Origin: Leucocoprinus leucothites
Lineage: Eukaryota > Basidiomycota > Agaricomycetes > Agaricales > Agaricaceae
DNA length: 64,000 nucleotides
Assembly: GCA_013368445.1 (NCBI GenBank)
Contig: JAACJO010000031.1
Coordinates: 248,001 to 312,000, forward strand
Reading direction: 5' to 3'
Part shown: positions 15,124 through 26,174 of the stretch, one piece after another
How positions within the stretch are numbered: the first letter of the stretch is position 1
How the letters are laid out: each line of letters begins with the position of its first letter
Program-made: the position numbers and the translations under genes
Notes under the pieces: generated by a model
Told to the model about the DNA's origin: nothing
Seen by the model: the letters and a program-made list of their open reading frames with translations, nothing else
The model's database searches: none

Positions 15124-15827
15124 TTAGTTCCAATGTCTACTGGTATCATTTTTTTGTTCGTTTTCCCTTATTTGTTTCTTCGAATTGAATCCCTGTGAGT
15201 AAAAGAGCACTGTGACAAAGGCAAGACTCACGATCTTCCAAGCCACGCTGAGCAATGCCGGAGGTAGTGTACTGAGCTGTTCTACTGTCATTAAGTTCAA
15301 TTCATCCAACATCTTCTAGGACTCAACTTCAGTAATTTGGCAGCCTAATGGTTTTACATTGAGGGTGTGCATACCAGCTGGGCATCTAGGCGCTTTCTGA
15401 TCATTGGAGTCCGAGTGATGTCAAATGGCTGAGGTCCAGGCGTATATGGCGGCGGAAGACTTGCATATGACGGAGGGTCGGCATGACGGGACGATGGTCC
15501 CTCGCATGTTCGATACCAAACATTAGGTCGTGGTGTACCTACGTCCTGCCATCCCATCTCGAGCAACACTGTCAAAAGTGAATTTTACAATCATAATCGC
15601 TTTTGTTATATGATCTTACTCGCATCGTCAGTACGTTCTGGTTAGAAAAGTGAGTATTCGAATGTCGTCTCTACTGAACACTCACCAAAACCGTCAAATA
15701 TGATTGGGCCTGGGTCAACGGCAAAAATTTTTCTCGCAGCTTGATCCTTGCATGATATCACTGTTATGGCCCTTGAAGCTTGTCTTCTCTCACGTTCACA
15801 TCTAGTCGTTGATATTACTCGACTCAT
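15124..15827 (-). CDS. Small hypothetical protein, paralogue B of a tail-to-tail pair
   Basis: Five exons (15686-15827, 15620-15637, 15375-15568, 15232-15315, 15124-15192) sum to 507 nt, 168 residues. The second exon is only 18 nt. The C-terminal half mirrors paralogue A: PQPFDITRTPMIRKRL, then an intron, then VEQLSTLPPALLSVAWKI, an intron, and a short lysine-rich tail ending DTSRHWN. The N-terminus is basic (MSRVISTTRCERERRQ) and unlike paralogue A. The two stop codons lie about 70 bp apart, so the 3' ends face each other and transcripts could overlap. Family unknown; no catalytic motif seen. Confidence 0.65.
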
Positions 15828-16008
15828 TTCTGAACCCTAAGGCTCCTCAGTGGTTGTATTGTCTGTCAATGGTGGTCTACTTTCGATATGAAATATTCTT
15901 GACAAATATCGGAGGAAGGACATGCTTTCAGCGGTAGTAGGAGAATTGAAACAGGACACTGTGTCGAGCCATTTTATTAAGGGTGTCTAGTATCGTGCAC
16001 GGCCACGG

Positions 16009-16035
16009 GCCAATGAAACGTCACGTTTCATTGGC
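16009..16035. repeat. 27-bp palindrome with CCAAT/ATTGG arms
   Basis: Arms GCCAATGAAACGT (16009-16021) and ACGTTTCATTGGC (16023-16035) are perfect reverse complements separated by one base. Each arm contains a CCAAT box in opposite orientation. It could be a dimeric protein-binding site or a cruciform; it could also be chance. Confidence 0.7.
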
Positions 16036-16058
16036 TGTATGCGGCAATTCGGCTCAAT

Positions 16059-16083
16059 ATCGAAATGTCGATCACATTTCGAT
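16059..16083. repeat. Inverted repeat, 10-bp arms
   Basis: ATCGAAATGT (16059-16068) and ACATTTCGAT (16074-16083) are perfect reverse complements with a 5-base loop. They lie 23 bp after the previous palindrome. Confidence 0.65.
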
Positions 16084-17157
16084 TCGGATTAGGGGCTACT
16101 CTTCGTCTTTATGTATGAACCCAGAGCCTCCAATTCCACTTCCGCTAGTATCCAATAACTGCCTTTCGTAGAGAATAGCATCAGACCGCGGCACATGTGT
16201 GAAGGCTATTGAGGCATGCCACTAATCAGGGGGATGAATGAGACGACCGTTTATGCAAGTGCGACGAAATTACTTGGAAAAAACGTAGCCATCAAATGGT
16301 ACGATATAAAGAAATGGAGTCCATTTTGCGGGCATTTGTGGGCACACCTGTGGAGAGAGGAAAGTAAAATGTCCTTCCCCCATGATGAGAATTGGATTGG
16401 AAGGACATCTCGCCAGCGAGTTGTATGAGGGGGTAGAGATCAGTACAGGTGAATGGTAGACTTTTATATTCTCACTGACACCGCGTTCAGGCGATGCCGG
16501 CGCTGACAGTATGCGGAAACTCAAAGTTTTTTCATTAAATGGGTTGGCATGGTATCGTGGGGGGAGGGGGGGGTGCCAGCCCAAGAAACAAACGGGATTG
16601 CGGCGTGGCAGATTTAGGTGAAGCACGGCCATTAAATAGCCATCCAGGTCTCTAGCGCCACGCTGTGCAACTCGCGCGCCCAACTCATTCGTTTAACCGA
16701 AGATAAATGCCAAATTGAACGCCGCTGGTAGTTGATTTGAATGGGTTTGTTACCTAGAAAGCTATCTGCATACTTGGTTTCATGAATATTATTAGATAAT
16801 TTTCATCCTGTTCGCTAACCGAAAGATGAACCCGGCCTTTCGAAAGCTGCGACTTGAATTTAATTACCGTCTACCGTTGTGATTCGTCGTCACTTGTATG
16901 TGCAGCTCAGGGGAAGCTCGTCTCTCGCAGCTCGAATTCATTTTTTTTTGGCGGTGGGACGATATAGCTACACTTGATGGGTAAAATGCAGGAAGTCGGC
17001 GGGCAGAATTCACAAGGGAGGCTGAGCTCTGATATCCGACATTTTCATTGTAATTGGATAACAGTGCCAATTGCTAAAGGCGGCGACTTCCCAAGAGCGA
17101 CGAGAATGACATGACAATAAAGATGAACAAGGATAGTGTGTACAATTACCCCCGAAA

Positions 17158-18842
17158 TCAGCTGCAACTCAAGTTCGACTGGGAATAGCGTCAGAAATCG
17201 AGAACCCATCAACCTTGACACGGGGTTAACTCACCTTAGGAAGAGGCTTCGTATTATCCTTCAAGTACGGTTCTTTCCCAACACATTCAGCAACCGAAAC
17301 AAGTCGATACCCGGCATCTTTGAGCGTCTTGATCGCGGCCGGTAGAACTTCACGCCTATAAAGCTGGTGAATAGAATACAATGAGCTTGACGAGAAACAA
17401 CGCACACAGTGGTTTCTAAAGTAGAATCAGTGAGTATATGCGTCAAAAAAAAAAAAAAGGATGATTCCCAGCATACCGTGTGTCTCATGGTTCAGTGAAA
17501 GTATAGGGGATTTCTGCTGAGCGGCTTGCTCGTATCGTGACTGTGATTCGCTGGACGGGGCTCCAACAGAATCACCGGAACTAGGAATGAATAACAATCA
17601 GTCGTTCATGTCAGGTATGAAGGTCAAATGAGATGTACTCGAGGTTCCACAGAACAACGTCTTGATCAAGCTCAGCGGCGGCCTTCAGGGTTTCGTCGTT
17701 GTAACTACCAAACGCTAGAGCGAATATAAGAATCAGTGCCACTTTACAAACCACTTTACGAGGCAGCACATACGGGGTCGCATGAACGCCGGCCTGACTT
17801 TGATGATGTCCTCAATCGCCTCTAAGTTTCGTATATTAGGATAAGCAAAAATAGAGAATGGGCAGTGATGCTTACGCGAAACCGAAGCCATTTCGCTTAA
17901 GGCTGTGACATAGTGATCAGAATCAGCCATAGTAGGTGAATCAAAGCTTTGGACGTACCTTCGTCTTGGGAAAGCGTAGCCAAGTCCTTATGGCTCCAAG
18001 TGTGTGAAGCGACTTGATGTCCAGCATCGTATGCAGCCTTGACGCGGGCGGCGTTTGTAGGATCGTTGATACAACCAACTAGTTAGTGTCGGATAATGGA
18101 TCGGTTGAGCGAGTCACGTTTTCAGGCGAGAAAACGACGAACAGTTTTGCCCATCTAGGGTGAACAATCGTTAGTCTAAAAACCGAGGGCAATTATCCAT
18201 AAGAGTAGGCGCACTGAAGAAGAATGTCCCAACAGCATCGTTCTCCTTCAAGGTTCGGCTAATCTCCTCCCTAAACAATTACGTTCAGCGAATCATCAAT
18301 TCTAGGGAAGGATGTACGTACGTATAAAGATATGGTCCATCGTCCTACCCAGCACAAAAATCAACCCAAATGATGAAATCAAACAAGGAACCACTCACAA
18401 AAGTCAAAGCAGCTGTACCAGGAACCGTACACTCCGTAATAACAAAACCAGGACTCTTCATCCCAGGTGTATCCGCTCCTACCTTCGGCTCAGGACCTTT
18501 CGGCAAGCTTCCATCCGCCCTTCCATCACCTCTCTTCGGTCCACCCTTCGAAGGAACAGGATCAGTACGTTCGCCTGCCGGAGGCCCTCGCGCATAGACC
18601 CTACTCCTACTATTTCCCCGGTTATCTTCGTCACACTCCCTGTTCCCCTGGGCAATAGGCAAAGCGCCACGAACAACTGGAATCTGCTCAAAAGGTATAA
18701 CGGATCCAGAGGCGGTTGTAGCCGTGCAAATGAGACCTAGACTAAGCGAGCTCAGAGGGCCTAGGGAACCAAAGGATGCCAGCGATCCTAGAGAATTCAT
18801 GGTTGGAGGAAGAGAAGAGAGGGAAGCTGTGCTGGGTATCAT
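17158..18842 (-). CDS. Secreted chitin/polysaccharide deacetylase (NodB domain, CE4)
   Basis: A minus-strand gene of about ten exons. The first exon (18399-18842) encodes a hydrophobic, likely signal-peptide N-terminus and a low-complexity pro-region. The domain then follows in short exons: ALTF joined to DDGPYLY (metal-binding Asp motif), TFFFNGQN, HQVASHTWSHKDL (the HxxxH zinc ligands), RPPFGSYND, VLWNLDSGD and ILSLNHETHE, the catalytic-His block of fungal chitin deacetylases. Exon 4 is only 12 nt (18143-18154). Translation ends PLPKSNLSCS with TGA at 17158-17160. The enzyme family converts cell-wall chitin to chitosan by removing N-acetyl groups. All five NodB motifs can be traced in frame, so the gene appears active. 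An alternative start lies at 18800. The short last exon is the least certain part. Confidence 0.88.
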
Positions 18843-19163
18843 GCGTCACAGACGATGAGAGAATTAGGCGGGAAGAGCTAGTGGGGGGGCGGACAAGAAA
18901 GTTGTTTGAATATATATCGTTTCGGTTCGAGATTTTAGGAGAGTTAGTTGGAATTGCAATGCGACGTCATTGAATGCCTTGATCCAAAAATAGAATGGAC
19001 TACAAGGACCTCGCAGTTCAGAAATATGATTATGATTAATAGAGCCTAACAAAACCAACAAGTAATCCACGAAAGCAGGATGGAGAACGAAGACGAAGCT
19101 GAGCGGAGATGTAGAAATAGCATGATGCATAAAGGCAAGAACAAGGCTCCTCACCTCATAAGC
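18843..19163. other. Intergenic region
   Basis: About 320 bp between the deacetylase start and the helicase stop, both minus strand. It contains the deacetylase promoter. Nothing else is recognised. Confidence 0.5.
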
Positions 19164-21437
19164 TCATTTTTTCCGCGTCAACTCTCTCACCCTGTCCTTA
19201 ATCTCCTTACCCCTCGCACTACCTCTCCCTTTCATCTTCGTAAATATCACAACCTTGCCCTTCCGCCCCGCCCGACCACTCCTTCCAGCACGATGCAGGA
19301 AATCGACCATATTCCGTGGTTCATCCACAATAAACACATGCCCCAAGTCTGGCGAAAAGTCCAACCCTCGAGAAAGTAACGAAGTCGTGATCATCACATG
19401 TGGCGTTTGTTTGGGATCACGAAGTATTGCCTCTGCCACATCTGCTTTCTTGCCCTTCGAAGGTGCACTAGAGGAAGCGTGTTCCAAATCAGGATAAATC
19501 TGAACAGGACGCATAAAGCCATCTAAATGCTTGTTCGACCCTCGTTTCCTCTGCTCGCTCGTACTGGTCAATGCTACACATTTAATACCCTTCTCTTCAA
19601 GGTACGCCGCGAGCTCCACGACCTTCAGGCTCTTATTACAGAATATCAGGACCTTGGACAGTGAAGCTGGGGATCCAGGTTCGAGCATACTATGAGCTGC
19701 AGCATCCGAAGCCCAAACTTCTCGAACACGACGCTCGATATCGGCAAACTTGTTCCCACCAGTCCATGACGCATATTCGGTTTTGAGGGTCTTGGGTAGG
19801 CTATGTACGCGAGGAGAGGTCAAGCGAACAAGCTTGGGGTGGTGTTGGTCAAGATAATTGGCAAGGTTTTTGGGAATCGTAGCCGATGTAAGGATGAAGT
19901 TGAAAGGATAGTTAATCGGGTTAGTCGTGGCGGATGACAAAGTAGCAGTTTTGGCAGTGGAAAGAGACGGATCCTCTGCGTTGACTTCCACCGGCTTCCC
20001 GCGTGCGGCGCTGATATCGGCCAAGAGAGTACGAGTGACCTCCTGGAAATCAGGATCTGTGTGAAGCGTGGTCCAATGAACAAGCAACGTAGGAGCAGAA
20101 ACATATATATGCACATACCAAACAAAACATCGGCCTCGTCGACAACAACCCATTCCACGTTCTCCAAGCCCATCATCGAATCACCCTTCCACAAACTTCC
20201 ACCGGGCATTTTATCACGTCCTCTCCGAAGCTTAGGAAACTTTCCCTCCTCGTCTGGCTCTACCTCACCCTCTAACCGATCCCATCCTCGCCCTCTGATC
20301 AACTCCATGACCTTGACCGGTGTTCCAAAAAGAATGTCCACCGGTTGAGCGTCCTTCTTAATGTCCATCTCTCCAACATCAATCGCACCAGCAACAACGG
20401 CATCTAGTTGTTCCGACAGCTTTTTCGCTGTCACATTCGTTTTGGTGGTACTCGGCGTATTCTCCCGGCTGGCACACATAACTCTTAGCTTCACACCGTG
20501 TGTAAGAGCCTTGGCGAACGATGACAGCTGACGCGCAAGCTCATGAGTAGGAGCGAGGACGATAGCACGTGGGTTAAGAGCGCGTTTGGAGTTCGGACGA
20601 CGGGTATAATTCCCGTTCTGCTCGTCAAGCTTGAGTTTCTGCAGGAGTGGCAAAAGGTAGGCCAAAGATTTTCCCGAGCCCGTCTCGGAAGCGAGGAGGA
20701 ACTGCTTCCACTCGCTCTTCGACAGATCGAAACCCGATTCTTCAATTAACCACTTGATGCTCAACGCCTGTATTGGCGTCGGCCTTGCTTTTCTACCGAG
20801 CATACTTGACAATGCGGGAAGGAAATCCGGGAGAAGTGGTGGCGAAGAAAAGGTAGTAGGAGGTATTGGCGTCGTATTGGACAATGCCTGTCCTTCATCC
20901 TTTTCCAACATGGGTGAAAGACTGACAGGGGACGGTGGATGGTAAAACTCTGATTCATCAGTTTCTCCAAGCAAGGTTTGGAAAGGGTTTCTCCGGTTTG
21001 GGGGAACCTCTGCATGCTTTTCCATCACAGGTAGAGGAGATGAAGACTGTTTCTTTGGCCACGAAGACCCACGTTCCCGTGGACGTTCGACTTCGTCCCG
21101 TCGCTCTACCCTTTGAGGTTTCTGGGGTCGAGGACGTCGTTCATGTCTCTGGAGAATGTCTGCGTCCTGGTGAGGAGCAGTTGCCCGTTGAAATAAAGGT
21201 TTTCGAGGTGCTTCCTCATATTTTCCTTTGAAAGAGTTTGGATTGAGGTCCTGAGCAAGACGCGTCCGAGAAGAGCCTGAGGTTACATTAGCAAAGGACT
21301 AATCATTTATTAAAAAATCAGTACGTACCTTTCTGTTTATGTTTCTTGCTCAGATTCACAGCAGAGCTATGTAATCGCGAGCATAATTGAGAGGCTGAAT
21401 GGACCTGACTCGAGGACCGACGGATGGCTGTATACAT
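19164..21437 (-). CDS. MRH4: Mitochondrial DEAD-box ATP-dependent RNA helicase (Mrh4-like)
   Basis: Three exons (21329-21437, 20119-21276, 19164-20056) sum to 2160 nt, 719 residues. The start at 21437 yields an N-terminus rich in R, S, A and H without acids (MYTAIRRSSSQVHSA), a typical mitochondrial presequence. Helicase motifs follow in order: Q motif PTPIQALSI, Walker A ASETGSGKS, PTHELARQL, the DEAD box within VVDEADVLF, SAT in LTSATIP, VLIFCNKS, TTSLLSRGLDF and HRAGRSGRAGRKG. The DEADVLF context followed by DPDFQ is characteristic of fungal Mrh4, which acts in assembly of the mitochondrial large ribosomal subunit. The core domains carry several low-complexity insertions. The gene looks complete. 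Confidence 0.88.
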
Positions 21438-21689
21438 TGAGCCTCATCACGAACTGAATTTCACCAAATTTTGGCGACGCGAAGTCACGTGGAATGACGT
21501 TACACGAGTTTGATCCGGACGTCCGGGTGCGCCGGTGGTGAGCGGATACACCTCCTGGTTCTAGATTAACCACGGTATGCGAATCTAGGGTATAAATCTT
21601 TTGGGAACAAGTTGTACATGCCGACTACTTTACTCATTCTACGATCCTCCTCAGCCATATTCATGCACGTGGTACCACTCCTAGAAGGT

Positions 21690-22100
21690 CGACAAAATTA
21701 TAATATCTTCCTCCACCACTCCAGTTTCATCTCCTTCAGCCGAGTCCAAAACGACCACGTCCTCGCAAACACCTAGCATTCGGTCGCGCTGCTCTCTAGG
21801 AAATCCATCCAAAACAACAGTTTTAATCGCACTTCCTTATGGACCTCGGATACCAAAGTTTGAATCAATGCATCCATGTGCGTCGAGTCGGAAGCCATCC
21901 ACTTGTGTGGGCACTGGGCAGTAAACATGAATGATCTCTAAATGTGGAATATATTTCATTCGCTTCTCCGTGTCTCCTGAAATACATTCCTGAAGGGCAT
22001 TCAGCGTTGAGCGTAACCTCTCGGACTTCATGCTAATGAGCTTGAGAGTGCGGATTGAGGGAAGATTCGCCCAAGACCAATCCGTCCCTCAATGTACTGA
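21690..22100 (-). pseudogene. Possible remnant of an F-box/LRR-like gene
   Basis: On the minus strand a frame reads ANLPSIRTLKLISM and then about 60 more residues up to IIHVYCPVP. This resembles the C-terminal part of F-box/LRR-like proteins. The frame then breaks. A different frame immediately downstream continues with KTVVLDGFPREQ and a long acidic segment to a stop at about 21690. No N-terminal half or start exon could be found. It may be a decayed gene end, or an unrecognised intron may join the frames. Confidence 0.3.
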
Positions 22101-22458
22101 TAAATGATTGGTTTCAGATTGGGTGGGCTGTTGATTTAGCATGCTTTCCCTTTTTTGACTTCATCGATACGACATGCGGCAAATGGTTCGTTTGGTCATT
22201 GTCTTGACCTAATCGTCGAAATATGACAAAACGTCGGATCAAATGTGAGTTGGAGCGGAGAGATAGACAGGCTTCGAGACAGAGATTGGAGGGGCAAGTT
22301 ACTGCCAGCGCTAATGAGAGTAGAGATTGGCAAGAGTAGTGATTAAAATACTGGCGCATGGCGGTCCTATGCTGGTAAATCCGAATTGACATATATGATT
22401 GCGAGTGAGATCAATAATTGACAGTTGCTAGTTACGACTGTATAACAAGTCGGCCCCC

Positions 22459-24870
22459 TCACAAAACTTGACCGAGATTAACGTGGACAGCTTTCACTTG
22501 GGTGTACCTTGTGAACGCCAAAAATCGTCAGTAACAGCATCTCGAACGTAATTTCCAGATGCAACTCACGTATCTAAGGCCTCTTGACCAAGTTCCCTTC
22601 CTATCCCGGATTGCTTATATCCACCAAATGGAACATTTAGTTCCATAGACAGAGAGCAGTTAACCTATGGTAATGTAAAAATCAGAAACCGGGCTTGGAG
22701 GATGGGAGATGAAGCTCCTACATTGATGGTTCCGGCCTCGATAGCATGCGACATACGGATAGCACGCGCAGAATTCTGAGTGAACACGTTGGCGGCGAGA
22801 CCGTAAGTCGTATCATTCGCCCATTCAATCACCTCTGTGAACAGTAGATTAGCTCGACATTCTTTAGCCAAATGCCAATATACGTACCTTCTTCAGACTT
22901 GAACTTCACAATAGAACAAACAGGACCGAAAATTTCCTCTTGCATAATCTTCATGGAGGGCTTGGCATCAATGAAGACAGTAGGCTTGATGAAATACCCT
23001 TCATCACCGAACCTTTCGCCACCAACGTGAACCTTGGCGCCCTCAGATATCCCGGAATTGATGTAGCCCATGACGCGCTGTGGAAATTGAAAGTCAGTTT
23101 ACTGGCATAGACTAAAAAAAATAAAATATACATCAAACTGTGTTTTCGAGATTTGAGGACCGCGTTGCGTTCCTTCCGCAAAAGGAGCACCAGTAGTACT
23201 TGTGAGTCCTTCAGTAAACTTGGCGAATCCTTCGAGGAACTTGTTGTAGATGGCCTCATGTATGTAGATACGCGAACCTGCGACACAAGCTTGACCTATT
23301 GTACATTGTTAATGAAAATATCTCAGTCCACTAGTAGTGATTATACCCATATTGTAACTGGGATAATTGCGCTCATATCAGCGAGAGTGACGTGCTAAAG
23401 TTGCAGAAGCACTTACTAGACACCATATGCAGCCCACTTGATTGCCTGTTCCAGGTCAACGTCGTCGAAGATGATGGTAGGGCTCTTTCCTCCAAGCTCG
23501 AGTGTCACAGCTTTCAAATTGGATTCCGCCGCTGCCTTGAGAATCTTTCGACCAGTGAGGGTGCTTCCCGTAAAAGTGATCTTGTCGACATTCGGGTGCG
23601 ACGAAATGGCAGAGCCAACAGTATGGCCTGGGATGATACAGTTTCAATTAATGAGTGGGCGCTAGTGGGGAGAAACACACCGTAGCCATTGATAATGTTC
23701 ACGACACCTGGCGGAACTCCAGCCTCATTCAAGAGATCAGCAAGGTAGAGGGCAGTGAACGGTGTTATCTCGGAAGGCTAGAGTATCATGGAAAAGGACA
23801 ACCCATGAGCGGCTAAGTCTATGATGCCAATAGAAACCCCTCGCTAACCTTCAGCACGACGGTATTTCCCGTGGCAAGCGCTGGAGCTATTTTCACGACA
23901 GCTATCATCTAAATGCGGCAGATCCATCAATCCTATAGATACTAAGACGTAGAATGTGCCTACCAATGGACCATTCCAAGGAGTAATAGCTCCCTGTAAA
24001 TATCCTTTTAGATCCGAGAAATCGACTGGGCTCGTTAAATTGAACGCACAACCACGCCCCAAGGCTCGTGCCTGGTATATGCGAGTTTTTTCTCGTTGGT
24101 CTGCCGATAAATCAGCATACATGCTCAAATGATTGGATAACATCGGCTTAACCTCGATAGTCTTGCCGTGAATCTTGTCAGCCCAGCCCGCGAAGTACCT
24201 TGAAACATAGACGGCAACTGGTATTTCAAGTTGCTTGGTACTGGTGAATGGTTTTCCTATGAAAAACACTTGGGTTTCAATTCCACACGAGTACGGGTTA
24301 TACTTACCAACGTTCAAACACTCAAGAGCAGCGAGTTCGTCGCCGTATTTTTCGATCAATTCCGCTAGTTTATTAAGTATCTTTCCTCGTTCGGATCCTG
24401 GCACCTTAAGACCCCATGTGGTCTTGAAAGCCTAGACATATAGTATTTGACAATCAGACTCACATAGGGATTTAAGTGATGGGTGCACAAACCTTCCTTG
24501 CTGCTTTGACAGCAATGTCAACATCCTTGGCTCCGCCTCCAGGTATGGCCGTGATAACCTTCCCAGTTGCTTTACCGAGCATTTCGTTAATCTCATCGGC
24601 ATATTAGTCAGCGTTCTAGGCTTACCAGGATTGACGACACTGTGGGGTATAATGTTAATGAGATCGCTTCCTGACAATCAACTGAATTCAACCTACTCAA
24701 TCATATCACCTCCATCGACTGGATCGACCCATTCACCGTTGATGAATAGTCTGGAATTTTATCTCAGTACTCTCTGCCCGGCCCAATAAATTCAATACTC
24801 ACCCGGCCTTGAAACTGACCTTGCCCTTGTAGAGCTTCGTGTTGAATTCATGAGTATAAGTCTTCACCAT
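22459..24870 (-). CDS. Aldehyde dehydrogenase 1 (NAD(P)+-dependent, ALDH superfamily)
   Basis: About 17 exons running from ATG at 24870 ([17 protein letters not shown]) to TGA at 22459. Family landmarks in order: [81 protein letters not shown] (catalytic Glu), [13 protein letters not shown] (catalytic Cys), [33 protein letters not shown]. An 11-nt micro-exon (23347-23357) sits just upstream of the catalytic-Cys exon. The family oxidises aldehydes to acids. Closest in type are the fungal ALDH1/2-like enzymes used for acetaldehyde and indole-acetaldehyde; the substrate here is unknown. It is most similar to the partial gene at the right edge (63756-64000), including some 3' flank. The gene looks intact. 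Confidence 0.93.
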
Positions 24871-24960
24871 CTTGAATAAGACACGTTCGATTACTAGTGC
24901 AATAAAAGGTTTAGAGGTGGGTGAGAACTCGAACTTGCAATAAATCCCATCCTTCTCCTC

Positions 24961-24972
24961 AGTATTTTATAT
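24961..24972 (-). promoter_or_regulatory. TATA-like element of ALDH1
   Basis: The minus strand reads ATATAAAATACT about 90-100 bp upstream of the ALDH1 start codon. This is consistent with a core promoter TATA box, by similarity to the other ALDH genes. Confidence 0.4.
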
Positions 24973-26174
24973 GGCACTCTACCACCGATAGGGGAAACAG
25001 AATCGCTCGAAGAAAAGCCAGGTCAGGAGTTAAATTTGAGCGCAAGGACACGCATTTCACCCGGCATGCCCAGCCCCATGGGGCAGTAGTTCCAGGATTG
25101 AGATGCTGACGTGTATCGAGGAATGTGTCGTACTGGGCGGTACGTTTTGGAGAAGCAGCTCATCAGTGACTCGGCAAACTCAGGGAAACCCCTTTCGTTT
25201 CGGCGGTCTTCCCGCTTGAATTATTTCTACAAGTAGAGCACTATGAATTTTGCCAGTATGGCAACCCCTTCCGGATACGATTGGATAGGTCAGCAGGCCT
25301 CAAGACTGGGAGTGCAGAAAGTTAGAGAGGGAGTAGAATGGACGGTTTGATTCTTCCAGTAACTTGAAGTTAGTCGGCTGATCGCCACCATCAATCGCTC
25401 TGATCATGGCTTATCAATTCCAAGGGTGATTTATAACTACTCGAGTATTTCTGTAATCTGCCCTTCTGGCTTCAGAAAATCCCGATGTATCGAACGGCAG
25501 GGTTCTTTGTTCAATTCAATGAAGGAGTCCCTGGATGCTCGCGAATTAACGTTACCAGCATTCAAACGTATCTCACTCAGCAAAATACTCCCAAGCTTCT
25601 GCCGCAAGGCCAACTCATACTATGTTTGTCCTCGGCATTGACCTCTTGGCTTCGGTCTGTCGCCAAATGTTTTGGGATTTCCCCAATGTTGTCGGATGTT
25701 TCGTAAAATTAGAGCTTATGAATCGAGGTTGAATTCCCCAGCTTCTTGCAACCGTCCAAAAAGAGGTCAAGCATATTTTACGGTAGCAGTAGGTCACCTG
25801 GTCTACTATAGTGCGAGTCGGACGTGGAGTCTTTCGTCACAACTTGGCTTGTTTGTTCAAAGCAGCACTGCACAGTTTATTTTTTGTACATTAATTTGAT
25901 CGTGTATGTTCTTCTTTGGTGTAAACATTGGCCGGGTCGCAATTGTTATAGATGTGCCCAGCGACACATAAGTTTTAAGAGAATGTAACGTCCTTCTCGA
26001 CCCCTCTCCTTTTTCCCGTCTTGTTAACCTGGCACAAGGCGAATACGGCTTCCAGCCCGTGACCTACAATCGGAGTCCCATGTTTGTCATCATTAAGCAA
26101 TTAAAACTTGTGTCAACAAGGCGCTAAACCGATTCATTTACAAATACATAACTTTTAAGTAGACTCTTAACAGG
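24973..26174. other. Intergenic region
   Basis: 1.2 kb between the ALDH1 promoter and the RdRP stop codon. Short open frames (61-75 codons) at 25426-25899 carry no motif. No gene or element is recognised. Confidence 0.5.

Larger units (their letters stand above)
15828..17157. other. Intergenic region with two hairpin-forming inverted repeats
   Basis: No gene is supported. The region contains a near-perfect palindrome at 16009-16035 and a second inverted repeat at 16059-16083 (listed separately), plus a G-rich run near 16558-16575 and a short A/T run near 16940. Confidence 0.45.

Noticed and set aside
18345..18740. Plus-strand frames over the deacetylase first exon
   Set aside because: Antisense shadow of the signal-peptide exon; the minus strand has the NodB motifs.
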